Assembly: GCA_050735975.1 (NCBI GenBank)
Contig: JBOHVS010000179.1
Span: 1 to 8,762 of the forward strand
Reading direction: 5' to 3'
Length of the DNA stretch: 8,762 nt
Source: DATMBL01 sp050735975
GTDB taxonomy: Bacteria; Desulfobacterota; Binatia; UBA9968
Shown here: positions 5,563 through 8,762 of the stretch, piece after piece
Layout: every line of letters begins with the position of its first letter
Position numbering within the stretch: the first letter of the stretch is position 1
The notes under the pieces: generated by a model
Told to the model about the DNA's origin: nothing
What the model saw: only the letters and a program-made list of their open reading frames with translations
Database searches by the model: none
Program-made: the position numbers and the translations under genes

Positions 5563-6663
5563 TTAGTCCAGCCGCAAGAGGCTTGCGGCGTTTGCGCCCA
5601 TGATTTTCCTTTTAGTATCGAGACTGAGGTCGCTTCGATCCATAACTTCCTGTGGAGAGCCTGAAAGTTTCGCATCCCAATGCGGGTAGTCGGAAGCGAA
5701 CAACACCCGATCGGCGCCGACGGCCTCAATCACCTCTCCCAAGCGGGTCTCATCCGGCTCGAAAGAGATGTAACATTGTCGCCGGAAATATTCGCTCGGC
5801 TTCCTCTTCAGCCATGGCACTTGAAAGGGAAGAATCCCATGGTGTTCGTCCATGCGCCAGAGCCAGTAAGGCAACCAGCCCGCGCCGGATTCGAGGAAGA
5901 CGACTTGCAGTTCAGGATGTCTTTCCAAGGTGCCGTTGCAGATCAAGCTCAAGCTCGCGAGCATCTGCTCGAAAGGATGGGAAACCGTGTGGGTGAAAAA
6001 CCACTGGCCTGGAAAGCGATCCGCGCCCGCGGTCGGGAGATAGGCCCCGGAGCCTTCATGGATCAGCAGCGGGGTCCCGAGTTCCGCAATGGTTCTGTAA
6101 AGCGGGTCGTAGTAAGTATCGTCAATGGTTCTCCCTTTCACCGGGTTCGGCCGTACGAAAATTCCCCTGAATCCGAGTTGGAGGACAACGCGGCGCGTCT
6201 CCTCGATCGCCGTCCGAACGTCCTGAACCGGGATGACTCCGACTCCCATCAACCTTTTTGGATCGGTTTTGCAGTAATCGTAAAGCCAGTTGTTGTAGCC
6301 GCGGCAGAGCGCCGCCGCGTAGGCTTCTTCCTGGACGGACGGAAGATAGAGACCGGCGGACGGAAACAGCAAGCCCCGTTCGATGCCATCGCGATCCATA
6401 TCTTTCAGTCTCTCGCGCGGATCGGTGGCCAGATGGCGATTTTCATTAACCGGAGAATCGTCGGTTTTGACGGGGAAAGGAGACTCGTTGGGCCTGCGAT
6501 GGTGACGATCGTCTTCGAGGCGAAACAGGAGCTGGCCGTTTGCAACCTTTTCAATCTTCGGCGCGCGGGAACGAAAGGGAGCCTCGAGATAGCGCTCCCA
6601 CAAATCGTCGGCTTCGCGGACGTGACCGTCGATATCGATAATACGGAATGAATTCTCCGCCAT
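5563..6663 (-). CDS. Amidohydrolase family 2 protein (ACMSD/decarboxylase-like)
   Basis: The 366-residue metal-dependent TIM-barrel protein starts at an ATG preceded by GGGAGAT. It has the family's N-terminal DxH metal site (DGH, D12 and H14), a barrel His in LLIHEGSG (H202), SHPFEQ (H229), FLESGAGWLPYWLWRMDEH (258-274) and the terminal Asp in LFASDYPHWD (D325). All expected metal ligands appear present. Relatives include 2-amino-3-carboxymuconate-6-semialdehyde decarboxylase, gamma-resorcylate decarboxylase, 5-carboxyvanillate decarboxylase and various hydrolases. Sequence alone does not separate decarboxylation from hydrolysis. It is the first gene of the minus-strand block and faces the divergent M24 gene across 230 bp, so the block's main promoter should lie there. 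A role in removing a carboxyl group from an aromatic or muconate-type intermediate would fit the neighbouring dioxygenase, but this is inference. Confidence 0.92.
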   Translation of the reverse strand: MAENSFRIIDIDGHVREADDLWERYLEAPFRSRAPKIEKVANGQLLFRLEDDRHHRRPNESPFPVKTDDSPVNENRHLATDPRERLKDMDRDGIERGLLFPSAGLYLPSVQEEAYAAALCRGYNNWLYDYCKTDPKRLMGVGVIPVQDVRTAIEETRRVVLQLGFRGIFVRPNPVKGRTIDDTYYDPLYRTIAELGTPLLIHEGSGAYLPTAGADRFPGQWFFTHTVSHPFEQMLASLSLICNGTLERHPELQVVFLESGAGWLPYWLWRMDEHHGILPFQVPWLKRKPSEYFRRQCYISFEPDETRLGEVIEAVGADRVLFASDYPHWDAKLSGSPQEVMDRSDLSLDTKRKIMGANAASLLRLD

Positions 6664-6893
6664 TCTTATCTCCCATGCGCAACAACGGTTTGCATCGTTT
6701 CCATACTACGGAAAGTCATAAGCGGTCAATGTGCATGGCGGCGTAACCGTTGAATATTCGGAGCCCTGCGATTCTCGAATGCTTGCAAGCCGTGATCAGT
6801 TCAAGTTAGATTCGATGCGCGTAAAGACAGGTTTGCGCTTGCCCGCAATGGGGTTTCCTTATTTGCGCGCATAAACCCTGCAGGAGGTTTATC
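6664..6893. promoter_or_regulatory. Divergent intergenic region with weak sigma70-like promoter candidates
   Basis: This 230-bp gap lies between divergently transcribed genes and should carry both promoters. For the minus-strand block, TTGACC (6729-6724) is 18 nt from TATGGA (6705-6700); the -35 is good and the -10 poor. For the plus-strand M24 gene, TTGCAA (6783-6788) is 18 nt from TAGATT (6807-6812), four of six matches in each box. I saw no convincing operator dyad and no regulator gene in the window. These are pattern matches only. The AGGAGG at 6882-6887, 6 nt before the M24 ATG, is a strong ribosome site. Confidence 0.3.
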
Positions 6894-8141
6894 ATGGTCA
6901 GATTTGCGACTAAGCTTACATTCGGTCCTGAAGCGGCGGATTGGCAAGAGCGGCTGAACCCGGAACGCATGCGCCGGCAGCGCGTCGAGCGCGCAAAAAT
7001 GGTCATGCGCAAGCATGGGACTGCCGCGATCCTCGAAGCGAACCATCATAACATTCGCTATCTAACCGCGCTCAAAGGGTTCGCCTATCCGATGTGCCGC
7101 TACGTGCTGTTCTTCGCCGACCATGATCCGGTCATGTACGAGCACGACGGCTATTACCATCAGATGCCGGACCAATGTCCCTGGATTAAAGAATGGCGCC
7201 CGGCTCGCTCCTGGCTGACGGGGTCTCCCGGACCAGAAGCCTCCGCGGCGGAAGCGAAGGCGTTCGCCGCCGAAATTAAAGCCGAGCTTGAGAAGCGTGG
7301 TCTGCTCGGCGAGAAACTTGGTTTGGGAAGTTTTGACGGCAACGCGCGCGAAGCTCTGCTCAATGCCGGGATTAAAAACATCGTGGACACGCGCAATCTG
7401 ATGCTTGAGGCGCGAATGGTCAAGAACCAGGATGAGATCAGCTGTCTGAAGACGTGCGCTGCAATGGTGGATGGGGTGTGGTTTCGCGTCTGGGAGAACT
7501 TAAAGCCCGGGATGAAAGACACCGACTTGATGATCCTTGCGTCCGCGGCTGGTTATGAATTCGGCCTGGAAGCCGCAGTGCCGGGAGGTTGGCGCACCGG
7601 ACCAATGACTTTTGACCGTGGCTGCCATGCCACCAGCCGCATCGTTCAGGTCGGCGATCTGGTCTACGGATCATACTGCGGCGCGACCTATATGGGATAC
7701 GGAAGCTGTACTTACCGGACATTCATCGTCGGCCGCGAACCGACGGCAAAAGAGAAAGACTGGTATAAGCAGGTGCGCGACCGCATCGATGCCGTCATCG
7801 ACGAAATCAAACCGGGGAAGACCACGGCTGACGCGGCGAAGCATTTTCCGCCGGCGAGCAAATGGGGATACAAGAGCGAAGTCGAAATCCTCGCCAGCGA
7901 GATCGGTCACGGCATCGGTCTGGGCACGAGCACGGGCTACGACATGCCCATCGTCAACCGGCTGTGGTCTTTTGAGCATCCGCAGGTTTTTGAAGAGGGC
8001 ATGACCCTGGCGGTTGAGTCTCGCGAAGGGGAAACGCGAGTAGGCGGCGCGCGGCTGGAAAACATGCTCGTTGTGACCAAAGACGGCGCTGAGATCATGG
8101 ATTACTTCCCTCGCGATCAAATCCTGGTAGCACCACGCTAG
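6894..8141 (+). CDS. M24-fold protein (Xaa-Pro peptidase/creatinase-like) lacking both Asp metal ligands
   Basis: The 415-residue protein starts at an ATG fixed by AGGAGG 6 nt upstream. The first ~170 residues form the creatinase N-terminal-type domain and the rest the pita-bread M24 catalytic domain (EARMVKNQDEISCLKTCAAMVD, 172-193 region). Of the five usual metal ligands, His339 (EIGHGIGLG), Glu375 (LAVESREG) and Glu389 (ARLENMLVV) are kept. In GDLVYGSYCGATYMGYGSCTYRTF the two Asp ligands are gone: the first position reads Ser260 or Tyr261 (one extra residue blurs the alignment) and the second, normally SD.TRT, reads Cys272. A standard dinuclear metallo-aminopeptidase is therefore unlikely. 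Creatinase shows that this fold can act on C-N bonds without the dimetal centre, and DddP that it can lyse DMSP. Function is unassigned. It is probably cytosolic, as no signal peptide is seen. Confidence 0.9.
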   Translation: MVRFATKLTFGPEAADWQERLNPERMRRQRVERAKMVMRKHGTAAILEANHHNIRYLTALKGFAYPMCRYVLFFADHDPVMYEHDGYYHQMPDQCPWIKEWRPARSWLTGSPGPEASAAEAKAFAAEIKAELEKRGLLGEKLGLGSFDGNAREALLNAGIKNIVDTRNLMLEARMVKNQDEISCLKTCAAMVDGVWFRVWENLKPGMKDTDLMILASAAGYEFGLEAAVPGGWRTGPMTFDRGCHATSRIVQVGDLVYGSYCGATYMGYGSCTYRTFIVGREPTAKEKDWYKQVRDRIDAVIDEIKPGKTTADAAKHFPPASKWGYKSEVEILASEIGHGIGLGTSTGYDMPIVNRLWSFEHPQVFEEGMTLAVESREGETRVGGARLENMLVVTKDGAEIMDYFPRDQILVAPR

Positions 8142-8144
8142 TTT

Positions 8145-8160
8145 GCAGGCTGCTGAAAAA
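8145..8160 (+). repeat. GCAGGCTGCTGAAAAA short interspersed motif just after the M24 stop
   Basis: The motif begins 3 bp after the stop codon. I recall the same motif, or its complement TTTTTCAGCAGCCTGC, as a frequent post-gene repeat end in deltaproteobacterial-type genomes; that recall is not verified here. Its A-run end resembles the arms of the element at 2188-2280, though the rest differs. No partner inverted copy is found in the window. Confidence 0.4.
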
Positions 8161-8257
8161 GACTCATATGCTTCGTTGCGCTTGCCCGCCTCGCTCCAAC
8201 CAGTCGATGGGAATCGCTTCGCTCCACCCATCCTACGGCTCTGGTAGCGCCGCGTTA

Positions 8258-8387
8258 GAGATGCTTCGCCACACACTCGGAATGACGCCTAAAGGACTTG
8301 TCATCCCGAATGAAGTGAGGGATCCTCGTTTTCGCTTTTCCGGGATTCGGACTAGATTCCTCGTCGCTTCGCTCCGTCGGAATGACA
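8258..8387. repeat. Cluster of GTCATTCCGA-type repeats in both orientations
   Basis: Three diverged copies of the widespread TGTCATTCCGA...GAAGCGA..GGAATCT repeat lie here. One is inverted at about 8258-8287 (ends CGGAATGACG), one is direct at 8299-8328 (TGTCATCCCGAATGAAGTGA then GGGATC) and one is inverted at 8354-8387 (starts AGATTCCTCG, ends CGGAATGACA). The second and third face each other and could fold into a long hairpin. Bits of the family's GCTTCGCTCC core also occur upstream between 8169 and 8226. It is non-coding; effects on mRNA 3' ends are possible but unproven. Confidence 0.6.
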
Positions 8388-8413
8388 ATCACGCTGTCCT
8401 TAGAACGATTATC

Positions 8414-8435
8414 TGTCATTTCGAGCGAGAAATCT
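8414..8435 (+). repeat. Partial direct copy of the GTCATTCCGA-type repeat
   Basis: The sequence starts TGTCATTTCGAGCGAGAAAT and ends CT. It keeps both ends of the family consensus but lacks the central GAAGC part, so it looks like an internally deleted copy. It points the same way as the copy at 8299. Confidence 0.5.
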
Positions 8436-8569
8436 TGTTTTCGGATTGGATTTCACACAGTCTGCCGCTGAGGGTGAATTTTTGACTATCCTTGTTTAGG
8501 CGCTCACATCTCCAGTATCGTCAAGAAGGTCGGGAGGTTTGATCGGCTTCAAAACCAGGAATCTTACTG

Positions 8570-8762
8570 ATGCCTGTAGGTATACTGACAGATTGCCTGG
8601 TGGTGGAATGCTCTACATTTGTCACTGGGCCTTACGCGGCTTCGCTGCTGGCAGACCTCGGAGCGCGTGTCATCAAGATCGAGTCGCCCCCCGGCGGCGA
8701 TCCGTATCGCTACTTCGCGCCCGATCCTTATTTCAGTTTTAACTTCGCCCATCTGAATCGCA
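8570..8762 (+). CDS. CoA transferase family III (CaiB/BaiF), N-terminal part
   Basis: Sixty-four codons are visible from an ATG at 8570 before the window ends. The translation has ECSTFVTGPYAASLLADLG (13-31) followed by ARVIKIESPPGGDPYR (32-47), the unmistakable N-terminal Rossmann-type segment of family III CoA transferases. The catalytic Asp, normally near residue 165-175, is out of view. The family moves CoA between acyl-CoA donors (formyl-, succinyl-, cinnamoyl- or carnitinyl-CoA) and free acids in the cytosol. The ATG is chosen because a TGA lies in frame at 8540-8542 and family members begin close to this point. The ribosome site (AGGA, about 9 nt upstream) is modest. It runs in the same direction as the M24 gene but is 428 bp away behind repeats, so it is likely a separate transcript. 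Confidence 0.9.
   Translation, partial: MPVGILTDCLVVECSTFVTGPYAASLLADLGARVIKIESPPGGDPYRYFAPDPYFSFNFAHLNR

Larger units (their letters stand above)
8142..8569. other. Intergenic stretch with several short interspersed repeats, no gene
   Basis: This 428-bp gap follows the M24 stop. No frame gives a protein-like product with a ribosome site. Most of it consists of fragments of known-style palindromic repeats, listed separately. Only about 8436-8569 looks like ordinary spacer and would have to carry any promoter for the CoA transferase gene; I did not find a convincing one. A GGGAGG at 8532-8537 is followed by a TTG, but that TTG is out of frame with the transferase. Confidence 0.6.

Noticed and set aside
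5680..6651. 323-codon open frame on the plus strand opposite the amidohydrolase
   Set aside because: It mirrors the amidohydrolase frame, whose metal motifs are all in place on the minus strand; no start signal or recognisable domain.
8168..8485. 105-codon open frame downstream of the M24 gene
   Set aside because: It runs through several interspersed repeat copies in both orientations and has no plausible ribosome site; a by-product of repeat sequence.
8539..8742. Alternative start (TTG after GGGAGG) and frame for the right-edge gene
   Set aside because: That frame is out of register with the clear CoA transferase translation beginning at 8570 and yields no family motif.
1..8762. tRNA, rRNA, riboswitch, integrase or phage genes
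   Set aside because: No cloverleaf, conserved aptamer core, recombinase motif or structural phage protein was recognised on either strand.

Overview
The window reads as accessory, catabolic chromosomal DNA from a moderately GC-rich bacterium. The gene families (hydantoinase A, LLM flavin oxidoreductase, amidohydrolase-2, a short citrate-synthase-like lyase, a CaiB/BaiF CoA transferase) and the many short intergenic palindromes resemble uncultured soil or sediment lineages of the Binatota/Rokubacteria/'Deltaproteobacteria' type. That placement is inference from gene style only: no rRNA or marker gene is present.

Layout. Positions 1-6663 hold five enzyme genes, all on the minus strand. In transcription order they are an amidohydrolase-2 enzyme (6663-5563), a short citrate synthase/citryl-CoA lyase-like protein (5466-4690), a GTG-started LLM flavin-dependent oxidoreductase (4412-3270), a Tat-signal-bearing intradiol dioxygenase (3152-2382) and a hydantoinase/oxoprolinase subunit A (1991 to beyond the left edge). 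Between the lyase and the LLM gene lies the decayed C-terminal tail of an ABC-transporter substrate-binding protein. A 230-bp divergent spacer (6664-6893) separates this block from two plus-strand genes: an M24-fold (Xaa-Pro peptidase/creatinase-like) protein at 6894-8141, and the first 64 codons of a CoA transferase family III gene running off the right edge.

The gaps are unusually structured. Arrays of the degenerate hexamer GGTTNA occur at 2068-2091, 2300-2323 and 3253-3276. The last two are inverted relative to each other and bracket the intradiol dioxygenase gene; the third supplies the stop codon of the LLM gene. A 93-bp element at 2188-2280 has about 20-bp terminal inverted repeats around a REP-like hairpin. 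Another palindromic repeat cluster fills 8145-8435.

Taken together, the enzymes could form a peripheral degradation route: flavin monooxygenation, intradiol ring cleavage, amidohydrolase-type decarboxylation or hydrolysis, CoA transfer, and cleavage of a citryl-CoA-like intermediate. No substrate can be named from sequence. The points most worth a second look are the inverted GGTTNA bracket around the dioxygenase, the loss of both Asp metal ligands in the M24 protein, the nested inverted-repeat element, and the substrate-binding-protein remnant. I see no clear defence, CRISPR, phage or otherwise wholly new system.
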